From the NCBI RefSeq assembly GCF_009017415.1, contig NC_092409.1:2108001-2172000 (forward strand): a DNA stretch of 64,000 nucleotides, given 5' to 3'. Source of the stretch: Aspergillus flavus (Eukaryota > Ascomycota > Eurotiomycetes > Eurotiales > Aspergillaceae). The translations under genes were made by a program, and so were the position numbers. This document shows positions 40,262 through 51,468 of the stretch, piece after piece (within the stretch, counting starts at the first letter, position 1; each line of letters begins with the position of its first letter). The notes beneath the pieces were generated by a model. The model did not search any database and was not told the origin of the DNA. It saw nothing but the letters and a program-made list of their open reading frames with translations.

Positions 40262-41250
40262 ATTAATAAAAAGAAATTGCTTAAATAATAGATTCTATTA
40301 TTAAATAAATATAGAGTATCTCTCTAATCTATATATATATAAAAAATAGTTAATATTCTATTTTTAAAGTATAATATTATTTCTTTTTTTATTATTATAA
40401 AAAAGAAATAAATATATAACTTTACTAATTATATATCTAGTTTTAAATTTTATTTTATATATTATTATAATTATTAATATATTAAAATAAAGAATTCTAA
40501 AATTTTAAATATTTAATTTAAATAAGTAAATAAAATTATTTAAAAATATAATATAATATTAAATAATATATATAATTTTAATAAAATAAAATTTATAATA
40601 GATTTAATAGCTATAGCTAAAATTATTATTAGATCTAATATATTAAAAAATTATTTTTATTATAGCTAAAAAACTAAAAATAGATTATTACTATAAAATA
40701 TATTAATCTTAATAAATAGATTTTATTTTTTTATATTATTTTTAAAAATAAAATATATATAAAGATCTAGTATAAAAATAATAAAATTTTTTTTAATTAA
40801 AAAATTAAAATTAATTCTAATAACTAAATAAATAATAAAATTAATTTATATTAATTATAGAATTATTTTATATTTTATATTATTAATTAATCTATAAAAA
40901 AATATTATTTATTTATTTTAAATAGCTATAATAATTATCTAATATTTTAATTTAATTAAATTTATATAAAAAATAATATTATATTAATTTATATATTTAT
41001 TTATATTTTTTATAAATTTTAATTATTTAATATTATTATTTTTTTATTATTAAAAAATTTATATAAAGATCTAATTAAATTTAAAATATATAATAAATTT
41101 AATTATATTAATAAATTTAATTTTTTAAAAATATATTTTTAAATTTATATAAAGATTTTTATTAATAGTAATATTTATAGTATTTTTAAAATTATTAGTC
41201 TAGTTTTTTTAAACTCTAAATATATTTTTTTTTAATTAATAGTTTAGTTT
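40262..41250 (+). pseudogene. Pogo transposase fragment, CENP-B-type DNA-binding and DDE domains
   Basis: This continues the fragment at 26,464-26,618. From 40,262 a CENP-B-type helix-turn-helix reads KKKLLK..ILLLNKYRVSL.. and IYNFTNY. At about 40,565-40,640 IYNFNKIKFI..LIAIAK corresponds to the NFDETGF..G..ATAKVV region containing the first catalytic Asp. In another frame at about 40,920-41,130, NSYNNYL then KNNIILIYIFIY and NLYKDLIK correspond to DG..SHLT, NNII..PPHSSH and LKR.YG of DDE_1 transposases. A frame change between the two parts plus multiple stops show that it is dead. Confidence 0.8.
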
Positions 41251-41784
41251 AAAATCTCTATATTTTTAAATAATAGATCTAGTAGCTAAAATAGTTTAAT
41301 ATTTAAAATATTTTATATAATTAAATAATTAAAAAAGTTAGAATCTATATTTAAAAAATTATTTAAAAATTAATTTTATAATTTTAATTTATTTATTAAA
41401 ATTAATTTAAATTAATTAATTAAAAATATTAAATAAGCTATAAATAATATAATAATATTAAAATATTATTTAAAGTAATATTAGACTATATATAAAAAAT
41501 AGTTTAAAAAATAAAAATATTTTATTAAATAGATTATTTTTAAAAAAGATATATTAATATCTAAAACCTAAATTTTTATTAAGTATTAAAATTAGATAAA
41601 TAAAGCTATATAGATAAATAGATCTCTATTTACTAAATTAGCTTCTAGATATACTCTATCTAAATATTTTAACTATAATATATAAGATTATAAAATTATA
41701 TACTATCTAAATTAATAGAACTACTTATTTTATATAGAAATCTAAATTTATAGTATTTTAATTATTTTAAATTTTTATATAGCG

Positions 41785-41831
41785 TATGGTACGTCACCCG
41801 CTTACATGCGTCGCTCGCTTACCGATTACAT
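41785..41831 (-). repeat. Pogo right terminal inverted repeat
   Basis: Reads GTACGTCACCCGCTTACATG then CGTCGCTCGCTTACCGATTA and CAT on the plus strand, the inverse of 26,318-26,365. It is followed by TA at 41,832-41,833. It is close to normal GC, unlike the interior. Confidence 0.8.
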
Positions 41832-41833
41832 TA

Positions 41834-42291
41834 TAGCACAAAAGTGGCGATTACGTACTCGCAATTTCAATTGATGCTGATGAGTATCTACGATTTGAGT
41901 AACCTTTGCCAATGCTCTCAACCAAACTAAAAGATAACAAGTATGTACTCTGGAGTACCATTCCCGGTATACATTGCCTCTATAGGGTCGTGAACTATTG
42001 TGGATACTGGACCGAACTACTTTGTAGATAGAGCCTAGATATCGTTCGGGTCAGGACACCTGTCCAATCAACACACGTCATTGAGATTTCCTCACAGTGC
42101 CATCACTCTCAGTCAACTCCGCTACGTCAGACAGGCGCCCTGTCTAAAGGGTACCTCTTGCAGTGCAAAAGTGGCTGCCTAAAATAATAGGCACCCGGAC
42201 ATATCCTCGCCTTGACATTCTTTTCAGGTGATGGAATCCTGCTAATTGAAAGAACACACGATATATCCTATCCGCACCAGTTTTGAAGCCC
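41834..42291. other. Intergenic region and 5' flank of the Rad60-like gene
   Basis: Base composition is normal directly outside the transposon. No ORF is supported here. It must contain the promoter of the gene starting at 42,292, only about 460 bp from the heterochromatin-like block. Confidence 0.6.
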
Positions 42292-43488
42292 ATGCGGTCA
42301 TTTTTCAACAGGCCTGCGTGGGCAACAACGGGAGATGATGTGCTGGACTCCAATGAATTCTACCGTCGTGCTGGGCAAACGTACACAGACATTATCGCTG
42401 CAAGTAAGGTAGCTCGAGATAGTCCACCATGTCGTTCTGGCAGTTCCACCACAGAGGATGGTAAGGTTTGTAAGCGTCGACACATCTCACAGGAACCGTC
42501 GTCAAGAGAAACCGCATCCCGAGTTATTCCTGGCGACGGCCAAGAGAAAAGCGATATACAAGGCGTATCTCCATGCAGCTCTGATCCCTGCAAGACTTCG
42601 TCAGACATAAGTGACCGTAACGACTGCCGGATGCCCATGCAATTGCCAACAGACAAAGTTAGCGCTGCTGACTCGAAAGTTGATTCCTTGAACACGAGAG
42701 ATATTCGGCAAACTCACCTTAGACCCTACCCAAGTACCAATGCAGAAATAACGAAGACGAAAATGGCAGTCGGCAAAACCCCCATTTCTTGTGATACTCG
42801 AAAGAACCAGCGAAGGGCTGCAATCCATACAGACCAGCACTCTGATTCTATGAAATATGATCCGGTTGTTCAGATTCTTATCACCTCCAAAATTGAAAGC
42901 ACGAAGCCGCTGATAGTCCACCGAAAAATGTCACAGTCGCTGCGAGATGTTCGTCTTGCATGGTGCAACTGCCAGAGTATACCGAAAGAGATGCAGTCAT
43001 CCATACTCTTGACTTGGAAGGGCAGGAGGCTATTTGATGTCACAACATGCAGGAGCTTGGGAATTAGCGTGCCAAAAGGCCTCGCCGACAGTCCAGTACA
43101 TGGCGATCATGTTCGGTATGGCAGTAAAGAAGACATCCGTATTCACATGGAAGCTGTTATCGAAAACAATGTAATGGCAATGGATAATTGGCAGGCCTCG
43201 CATGAAAGTTACTTTGCATCGGCCCAAGAGTCTACAGCTACAGATGGCAGCAGCAGGCTTCTATCAACAAGGGTGGTTTTGAAGTGCCCAAGGTCCGGCG
43301 ACATGGAATTAAATGTTAATCCAAGAATGCAAATCTCTCGACTTGTCACAATCTTTCGAGATGCAAAAAAAATACCGGAAAATCGGGAAGTGTACCTAGT
43401 GTTCGATGGTGATCGGTTAGATCCCTGTTCTTGCCTGTCGATGCACGACATGGCAGACGGCGACTTGGTGGATGTCGTGGTCAAATGA
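42292..43488 (+). CDS. Rad60/Esc2/NIP45-type protein with two SUMO-like domains
   Basis: An intronless 398-residue protein. I start at the ATG giving MRSFFNRPAWATTGD; the frame is open three codons further up but only from TTG. The N-terminal 180 residues are low-complexity and charged. Residues about 190-260 (VQILITSKI..KPLIVHRK..WKGRRLFD) and 325-398 (LNVNPRMQISRLV..VYLVFDGDRLDP..MADGDLVDVVVK) look like the tandem SUMO-like domains of the Rad60/Esc2/NIP45 family. The second domain fits the Rad60-SLD type and, as in that family, ends without a GG tail. Known members act in genome stability and SUMO signalling and bind the SUMO-conjugating machinery. The assignment rests on architecture, and orthology to a named yeast gene is inferred. 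The first SUMO-like domain is weaker. Confidence 0.78.
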   Translation: MRSFFNRPAWATTGDDVLDSNEFYRRAGQTYTDIIAASKVARDSPPCRSGSSTTEDGKVCKRRHISQEPSSRETASRVIPGDGQEKSDIQGVSPCSSDPCKTSSDISDRNDCRMPMQLPTDKVSAADSKVDSLNTRDIRQTHLRPYPSTNAEITKTKMAVGKTPISCDTRKNQRRAAIHTDQHSDSMKYDPVVQILITSKIESTKPLIVHRKMSQSLRDVRLAWCNCQSIPKEMQSSILLTWKGRRLFDVTTCRSLGISVPKGLADSPVHGDHVRYGSKEDIRIHMEAVIENNVMAMDNWQASHESYFASAQESTATDGSSRLLSTRVVLKCPRSGDMELNVNPRMQISRLVTIFRDAKKIPENREVYLVFDGDRLDPCSCLSMHDMADGDLVDVVVK

Positions 43489-43963
43489 GATACTGAACGC
43501 TGCGGACGTCGTTTCCCTTCATCCACTCATTGAAGGGAACAAGGCTTACTTTATTGGGCGGTCAACAGACCCATTTTTCTATCAATACAATAATGGCTAT
43601 GATATATCTTATTAGCTTGAGATAGGGCGATGCTAGATGATGCATAATGTTCGATAGGTGATATGAGACGAGGAGGTGAATTCGATAATATGGAAATAGA
43701 TTGTTATATGGACTTTATTAGCAAATACACACATCGTGAATGGCCAGCAATTGACTGTGTACTTTGGTTGGGAGTTTAGGAGTTTACATTACCGGTGAAA
43801 GTACTATTCACGTTGGAAATTTTTTGCAGTAGATTTCTGTTTCCTTCCGCTGTGAGATAATTTGCCCCCCCCTCCCAGCAATATCCTCTACTGTCTCTGC
43901 CCTTACCTATTCCACCCTCAACTGAACAATCACGCCAGCATACTTATAGTGCAAAGAGACTTA
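43489..43963. other. Intergenic region, Rad60-like gene to TRM112
   Basis: About 475 bp with no coding signal. It holds the 3' UTR of the upstream gene and the TRM112 promoter. A C-rich CCCCCCCCTCCC run lies at about 43,865. Confidence 0.6.
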
Positions 43964-44411
43964 ATGAAGCTGATTACTGCCAATTTTTTGACCTGTGCCG
44001 TCAAAGGATGCAAGGCATCACCGGCGTCGTTCCCACTTCATTTTAGGGATGCGGAACTTGAGCTGCAGGAGCTTGATTTTCAACCTGATTTCATTCGTAA
44101 CATTGTCCCTCGGATTGATTGGCATGCATTGCAGATAATGGCAAATGAGGTAAGTAAATGGATACGCTGCTATGCCACGTGTTCAAATAAGGAAAGCGCT
44201 CACTCATTACAAGCTTGGGTTCCCCAAAATTCTGGATAAGAAGCCCGAGGGCGATGAGCTCAAGGATGAGCAAATATTAAAGGAGCTTCATCGATTATTA
44301 TTGGAAACGCATATTAATGAGGGAAAATTGACTTGTGGTAATTGTGGGCATGAGTACTTGATCAAAGAGGGGATCGCAAACTTCCTTCTACCGAGTCATT
44401 TGGGTCTGTAG
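43964..44411 (+). CDS. TRM112: Multifunctional methyltransferase activator Trm112
   Basis: Trm112 is a small zinc-binding partner that stabilises and activates several methyltransferases acting on tRNA, 18S rRNA and release factor eRF1. Two exons (43,964-44,149 and 44,214-44,411) with a 64-bp GTAAGT..AAG intron give 127 residues, the usual length. The start MKLITANFLTC is the conserved family N-terminus. The four expected zinc Cys residues are visible as TCAVKGC near the N-terminus and TCGNCGHEY near the C-terminus. The end, IKEGIANFLLPSHL, is also family-typical. It is convergent with SET1. Confidence 0.95.
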
Positions 44412-44982
44412 CCTCGTCATCTTTCCATACTGCACTCTCTGACTTCTCTTAGTCTAAACCTTCTGCATATACTGTCCCATTAATCACGGCAAACTGAGTG
44501 TCAGATTACAATAGCATGGGAGATCTTGTTCCCTATCCTTGCCTCATTAGTATATCAAGTACTATACCGGAAAACGTTCCATGTTATATGTCACGACCCC
44601 CGCCAACCTCTATTGTGCCTGCTCGAATCGCATATATCATGAAGAAGCTTATGTGTGACGAAATGCCGAGTGATGGAAGCTATATGATACATGGTTGTTG
44701 CAGTTGATTCAAGAAATAATATGAAATACAAAGCATTGCCACGATGGGAACCACATACAACAATGGAAAAGAGAAAGCAGAAAATCACACCCAGGCCAGT
44801 TTATGTGAACAGTTGCTAACTCAAGCCTCAGCCAAGACGCCATAATACCAACGCTGCATCTGTCAAACAAGTCCGGATATTATGCTATGTTGAGTGAAAG
44901 AAATGGAACATAAAGAGGGGGCAACAGAGGCAGGCAGACAGAGCGAGAAGTCCCGTGCACAGAGAGCATGCGCTTGGGCATC
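44412..44982. other. TRM112-SET1 convergent intergenic region
   Basis: 571 bp between two converging 3' ends. A 69-codon frame (44,498-44,707) has no family resemblance, and I do not call it. No terminator-like or RNA element was recognised. Confidence 0.6.
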
Positions 44983-47900
44983 TCAGTTAAGGAACCCTTT
45001 GCACCCGGTTGAGCCACAAAGGCATGGGATCCTATCATCGCTGTCCCACTCTCTTTCGAATTTGTAGTCATACGTCAGCTCCTCATCTGCAGAGATAAAT
45101 AAGTTAACTTGTACACCCATCGCGATATTATGCGCTTTTGCCAAACTCACCTCTCTCGATGTCTCTCAAGGCATATATAACAATACGCTTGCTACCATCG
45201 ACTTTGATGATCTTGGCAGTGCAATTCGGTGTACAGCTATGGTTGATAAACCTAGCAATGCCCCCTCTCTTTGTAGCATCTATAACTGTGTTCTCATCAA
45301 TGCGGAAAAGGTAGCTGCTGCCGATCCCACTCTTAAGGTACTGCCTCTCCCTCATGTCCGCAACCTGCTGCCGCACTTTTTCACCTACATATTCAATTAT
45401 CATGTCATTTGCTGATATATTCTCTTCTGCGTAGAGGCCCCAATTATGGATAGCTGACCGAGCAAAGCGTACTGGCTTCTTTCGTTTCTTCAGCTGATTG
45501 AAGCGAAGGACGTCACCGTCTCCGGATTGAGTGGGAAGAGCCTGTTTCTGTGCATTGATATCTGCAATCAATCGGCGGTTATTGACCCGTGTAGATCTGG
45601 AAGTAGACTTAGAGATGTTCTTTGCCGCAGCAACTCTTGCAGCTTCAACCGCAGCAGTATGCGGATCATTCTTTGCTCTGGCCTCTCGTTCTTCACGTGC
45701 CTTCTGGACTTTGATACGATGTGGCAGGTATTTTGACTTCTCCGACTCCAATATTCTCTTTCTTCCTTCTGTTCGAGCTGCACCTGTTGTATTGGGCACG
45801 TAATATCCTGCGATGCCAGTCCCTCCGCGCAGGGGCCCCACATCTCCGGGATGATTGAGGGCTTTGATTTCCTTCTGCCTCCATGCCCAAGCCGACAAAT
45901 TCCCAACGTTGGACTCGGAATATCCAACAAGAATATCTCGAAGAAAGTGCAGATCCTCATCGTCTTTAATTAGATTCTGCCATCCGTCGAGATCCATGAT
46001 TATTGCGTCGTCGTCATCGACAATGGGCCTAGGCTCGTCATTCGACACTCGCCATCCCACTTCTGTTCGGGATTCTTCGCGCGCAGCCGCATTATCGATA
46101 TCGTCAAGAGGATCTAGTATACCACGGCGGTCTTTTTCTATCGTCGAGGACGTAACATCAATACCATCAAAGTCCAGATGGTTGGCTTCTCCCGTCTCTT
46201 GCCGGTTATCATTACTCTCTTTTGGAAGGATACTCAAAGCAGCTTCTGAAACTTCGAGATTTATGTCCACGGCTATAGGAGTTGCGATGATTTGGGTGCC
46301 TTCGACTTCAGCTTCTGCAATAGGATTAATGCCAAAAAGTTCGTCATCTTCCTTTTGTCTCTTGCGCGCCTCGAGTTCTTCGCTGGCTCTTTTCCGCTTC
46401 CGTAACTCTGGAGAGATTTCGTTGCTTTCAAGCTGTGAACTTTCGCCTACCGATTGGTTGTCTTTCAGAATCTCATCGGGCTCTTTATTTTGACCTGAGC
46501 CAGCCAGTTCTACAACTGGAAGGCCCAAAGCCTCGGAAACAAAGCCGTCGCCATCATCAGACTCCGAGGTCCCTGAGCTCATCCGACTTGGGGGCCGGCT
46601 ATCTTGCTCATCCGTATCTTTTGGTGTTCGTTGCTCATCATCTGAGTCGTCAACGTCATGCAACTGTTGTAATCGGTGATACAGTGGTCGGACCTCTCTT
46701 CTCCGCAGCGGCTGCTTGCGCCTTTCATCCAAGAAAGCAGTATCTGTGCGACCAAGATGACGAGCCTTTCGAATACGAGGAAGTGCAAGAATATTTGGAG
46801 TAGATCCACTGAACGGACGCCTTGCGTCTGACAACCCTGACCTCGAGTCCGGTGTCCCGAACGAATCATCAATTCGAAACATGGGCCTCTTGATCCCCTC
46901 TGGATCAGCGATACCTAACGTTTTCCTCTTCAGAGCATGCCGGTCCGGGTCGAGGTAATCATACAAGGCTGGTGCAGCAATGCGTGACTTCACATCTTCA
47001 AGAAGTTTATCCTTCAGGTCTCGAATTATGATGGTTAATACTTCTTGGCAGGGATCAAGGTCAACCGCTCGCTGCCTTTTCTCTTCTTCGATATCAAGAC
47101 CCACTTCTCTTTTCAGTCTTTCTCTTTCTGCTCGCTCGCGTTGTTCTGCTCGACATCGTTCAGGACTTGGACTGCGCTCGTAGCTGGGATTGCCATAAGG
47201 CTGGCTTTCCATATTCATGATATAGGTGAACAAAGGCTTCATGTGGCACATTTTGTAGCAGCGCTCAGTTTCCTCCTCACCGCGCCTAGAATTCTCGAAT
47301 ATAATATAGTACCCGGTCTTGTCGCAACGAATGTCTTTCCAGTTAAACAGCTTGAGCCTCTTCTTAAGGTGCGGAACGGTTGTACTAAGGACTGGTACGT
47401 AGCAATGCGCAATGAAGATATACGGGTCCCTTTTGATCTGACCCAAAATGGGTACTTCCTCGACCAAAGATGGCATGACAGGTTTAAGAAAATTTGCCCT
47501 CGGTCCTTCAGGAATTGCAACTATAGGGCGAACTGAGGTTTTTCCTGAAGGACCTTTTGGCGCCGTCGGAGGAGGCTCGTTTTTCTTTGTTTCCGAATCA
47601 GATTTCACCTCTTCTGTAGATTGAAGATTGCTTTTCTGTCCCATCCTCTGGGACTCAATTGTCCTAGCCACAAATCTTTCTGAGACAACCCCATCGCGAT
47701 CCAAGTCAACCCTGATCCTTCGTGTTCCAATGCGCTGCTCTTTTCTGCATTCGTAGTAAGCTCGCCTGGCCGCGCTTGCTGCAAGGACAGGACCGCCGCC
47801 CCGGAATGAAGCGCTGTCTTTATACTTTACTGAACATATTCCAAGAAACCTGCCAGTAATCGGATCCGTGCGGTTATTTATCTCGCCAATATCCCCGAAA

Positions 47901-48736
47901 CTCGAGAACAGGGCGCTGATCGGCGCAATTGGAGTGAGCGGGTCGAAACCAGTGATAACTATCTGCGCAGGGGGGCCGGGCCCTATTGTCGATGAGGCAT
48001 CATAAGGCCAAGGCTTTAGGGTATAGGGCGCTGGTCGATATTTCCTCTTCTGCTTGCAACCGGCACCTCGCATGTAATTTGGGATTCCCAGGCGAGGATC
48101 TGGTGGGCAATTGTTTTGCTCGCTCAGAATAATATCGACATAACGGGGTTTTCTTCGCTTCTCCTTCGAAGATGATCGTTTTTCGGTGTCAGGGTCATAG
48201 ACCAGCTTGTAACCTCTGATGCTTCCAGTGCGACGGCCTTGAGACTGTGGTGTTGGCGGGGTATGGAGAGGGTTTATTCCACTTTTAGTGTCGATAGTAG
48301 TATTTGCAACAATCCCTTCTGCTATTTTATTCCGGGGTGAGTTTGCTTTTTGAGGAGGCGATGATTCTGCATTGGTAAGAGGAGTTAGGGTGTCAAGACG
48401 CGCTTCATGCGAGTTCGCGCCATGCTGAGCAACAGATAAGCTAAGGGCTGAACGATCTCCTGCTGTAGAACTTGCAGAGCCCTCGACAGACGATTCCGGT
48501 GACGTTTTCTTTAAATCAGTAGAAGATATTTGCCCTGAATCCAGAGATGCACCGCCATTAGATAGGTTGAGAATAGCTCTTGTTTCCGTGGGGCACGCTG
48601 ATGATTCATCGCTATGTTCACTATCGATTTGGGCTTTAGGTCGCGGTCGCTCCCTAGTTACTTTAAATCGTTTTTGCTGGAGGACAGACGGCGCAGTAGG
48701 GAAGAAGTCTGCAAAGCCTGCCGAGGAGCGCGACAT
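44983..48736 (-). CDS. SET1: Histone H3 lysine-4 methyltransferase Set1 (COMPASS catalytic subunit)
   Basis: Set1 mono-, di- and trimethylates H3K4 as part of the COMPASS complex in the nucleus. The large exon (45,151-48,736) and a terminal exon (44,983-45,086), separated by a 64-bp intron, encode 1,229 residues. The intron splits the Asp codon of [13 protein letters not shown], so ignoring it loses the end of the SET domain and all of post-SET. Domains: RRM-like at about 258-345 ([15 protein letters not shown]), SET-associated fold at about 420-510, acidic and low-complexity middle, N-SET at about 930-1,060, SET at about 1,085-1,210 ([31 protein letters not shown]) and post-[11 protein letters not shown]. 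Start [17 protein letters not shown] is the conserved fungal N-terminus. All catalytic motifs are intact. Confidence 0.96.
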
Positions 48737-50339
48737 ACTGAGAGATGGCTACGAGCCAAAATCAGACCAGCTGCGATCAGAAGGCAGCATCCTTAACCGT
48801 TATATTCGGCTAATACGCAGTCATGAAGCCAGGAATCTTCCCTGGTGTAAACCGTACAAGGTGGAATCAAATCCGGCAGAAGAGATCGGGTACGGACGTT
48901 GTGAGAAAAAGGTGGAAGGCGGTAGCTTATCGAAGGCAAAGGGGAGCGGTTGAATTGACGTGAGCTCGAGGAATGCGAGAGTTTGGGAAGTTCAGGATCG
49001 CAAAAAAAGTGTCCATTAGATGTGTTCTTGAATCGCCCTACCAACGCGATCAAGGACCAAAACGCGAAGGAACTCACGACTAAAGTTGGAGCGGTGGGGG
49101 AGGGGATTTCATGGAGTCTCACTGAAAATGAGTACAGTCCACTGGCAAGGAAAAGAGTTATTGTGATAGACTCGCTTCGCGTATTTTGAATGTGGGAGGA
49201 GCGGTCTTTAGTCTTCTCTTGTTTCCTTTTTCCCTTAGGGGCGAGGGGAAGAAAGTGTTGCCAATGTCACTGTTTAGATCCTGGACCTAGAGCACATGTT
49301 GCAGAGTTCATTCGCGTAAATAGTCAGTACGTATCTAAAGTGAACACAATGAACTTCAATCATAAATATTTATTATCTCCAGTTCAATATTATTAGCTCA
49401 GAGATATTTAAGATTAGATAGTTCAGTTACTCACTGTCCTCAATCTATCTATCCTTGTCTTCCTCTCTTGGATATTCTTACTTCCCCTTTTAATGTCCTA
49501 ATTGATTCAAAGAATTTATGTCACCTATAATAGCGGCCAGTTTTCTGTATATTCCCCAAGTATCGTTCTAATATTCAGCAGAAACCTGCTTAAATTCTTT
49601 TTGTGAAAAAGGTATCAATCATGGATGACAAAATCACATTAATATAATAGACACCAGCTCTTGGCTGTATACACCGCAAACTACTATCCACACAAATATT
49701 TCTAATACATTAGGGCAAAATATTTTCTTACAGACATATCTCATCAAGGGCTCCATTTATCTCAATCAACGCCACATCACGATTTCCACATGCTCTCAGG
49801 AGACGATTTTAGCAAATACATACTCGTCACTATGTCTCCATGGAGAATTGGAAGTCTGGGAACATAGTATATGTTAGAGAAAATCCAGTGACTTCTATAT
49901 ACAATGCTAGAGGATTGGATGCTGAGAGGTGAATTTTATTGAGCATGAAGATTATCATTTGACATAGATACAGTTCTATAGGTCTATAGAACTTGCCATG
50001 CACAGCTCTGAGCATATAAAAACACAAACAAACCATACTCCGGAGTAGAGTATTTGATTGTTGAAAGCCCCACCCACTAAATTGCATATCATTCCAAGAC
50101 CGGGGGAAATTTTGGTATAACCCAGAGATAGATACTAATGTTCTCTATGTATTTAAATAATTAACTAGCCAGTATATTCTCTGTACAGTACAGAGTACAT
50201 GACTGTTATTCATAGAGGAACAACGATCTTAATAGACGGTAATTCCTAGCAAGCATTGACTGTGCTAGGAATGCAAAAGGGCATTAAGATGCCTTACTCG
50301 AAATAGCATACGGAGTAAAAGTAGATACTGTTGTGGGTA

Positions 50340-50825
50340 CAGTAAAACTCTATATAAGGAACTCCGATATAGGGAATATACCCGGTATAAGCAATCTACC
50401 AGACTGTCTCCTATTGTTTCCCATATAAATTTGCAGAAAACCTCGATACATGGAACTTTCAGTAAACTGCTCAGTCTCCCATACAAAATTCCTTATATAG
50501 TACTAGTGAGGTATAGTGGGTCTAACCAGCCAATCAGAGAATTTGATAGAATTATATAAAGTCACGTGTGAATATCTCGGGCTACTAATTTAGTCTAGGA
50601 CTACTACCTGACAACAACAAAAATATATATAATTACAAGAATTCTTTTAATCTACCTTCCTCTGAGTCTTTGCACAACAGAAATCTATTAAGAATATTAT
50701 ATAATACTACAGTATTCTACTATATCCACATCCAAGAAGGATTTATATAGTGATTTTAATACAAATAATACCTCAAGCAGTTTAGGCAGTCAGCTCAAAC
50801 CCTTGCTTATATCCAGGTTTTACTG
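50340..50825. mobile_element. Putative MITE with CAGTAAAAC termini and TA target duplication
   Basis: The left end CAGTAAAACTCTATATAAGG and the right end, read on the minus strand, CAGTAAAACCTGGATATAAG are imperfect inverted repeats. Both are immediately flanked by TA (50,338-50,339 and 50,826-50,827). CAGT..AC..ATATAA termini with TA duplications are typical of pogo/Tigger-like Tc1/mariner elements. The 486-bp body has no ORF, so this would be a non-autonomous derivative. It is not related in sequence to the Pogo element at 26,318-41,831. Confidence 0.55.
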
Positions 50826-51433
50826 TATACAGTTTGCGGTTAGCCTGCCTAAGTGTGTAACCTGTTCACATTCCACAATGTAAGGACACAAATAAGCCAA
50901 TTATTTTGAGTCCCAGGTACAGCTAAAAGTGGTCTCACTTACATACTAGAGTGGCCCCTTAAGGAAACTAATTGCCCAGCTGGTATCTGGTCAGATTCTA
51001 CTAATTTCCACCCCAGATGACAATGTGCTGCACCTTCAGGGATAATACTAAAACCAATGAAGTAGTTGGGTATTTGTTGACCCAAAATACACATGATGCA
51101 TATCCTATATGCCCACTTCATCCTGTGTAATGTACTGTATGTACCCTTTCAGAAAATAGTCCCTTTTAATCCATTGAATGAGTCTAGAGATGGCATGTTT
51201 AAACTAATTCACATTCTGTAAGATACTACGTTTCAGTATATTGGTATATATTACAGTGCCGGTGTTTTACAGCCCTAAAGTGATAGGAAATAGTTTAAAG
51301 AGAGGGAGATGACCAAGCCTCGTAACAAGGTATAAAAATAGTAACTTCAAGAACCGCAACCCTGGGACATCATAAAAATAAAACCAATATGCTTCGCCCC
51401 TGGTACGTTGGATATGGACACTGGAACTAGATA

Positions 51434-51468
51434 TCCCCCTCCCCCCCCCCCCTTTTTTTTTCTTTCCC
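51434..51468. repeat. Poly-C/poly-T homopyrimidine tract
   Basis: A run of five C, a T, twelve or more C, then nine or more T and TCTTTCCC. The purine-rich complementary strand has a long G-run. It is a likely length-variable microsatellite. Confidence 0.8.

Larger units (their letters stand above)
26318..41831 (+). mobile_element. Fot1/Pogo-type DNA transposon, interrupted by nested Copia elements
   Basis: The two edges of this 15.5-kb AT-rich block carry an inverted repeat. On the left it reads ACGTAATCGGTAAGCAAGCG.. and on the right, read on the opposite strand, ATGTAATCGGTAAGCGAGCG... The match continues through GACGCAT and, with a gap, for about 38-45 bp, and both ends are flanked by TA. 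Removing the Copia insertion (26,619-40,261 plus one 5-bp duplication) leaves about 1.87 kb, the usual size of fungal Fot1/Pogo elements. The remaining sequence reads on the plus strand as a decayed Pogo transposase (separate entries). The terminal repeats are hardly RIP-mutated although the interior is. Confidence 0.88.

Noticed and set aside
44498..44707. 69-codon ORF between TRM112 and SET1
   Set aside because: No domain, no intron logic, and lies in a convergent 3' region.
45527..46803. Long plus-strand frames opposite SET1 (up to 212 codons)
   Set aside because: Antisense shadows of a well-supported SET1 exon; Ser/Arg-rich as expected from the complement of an acidic, Ser-rich coding region.
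48793..49122. 109-codon minus-strand ORF upstream of SET1
   Set aside because: In the SET1 leader/promoter region, compositionally mixed, with no recognisable features. Most likely chance or an upstream ORF.
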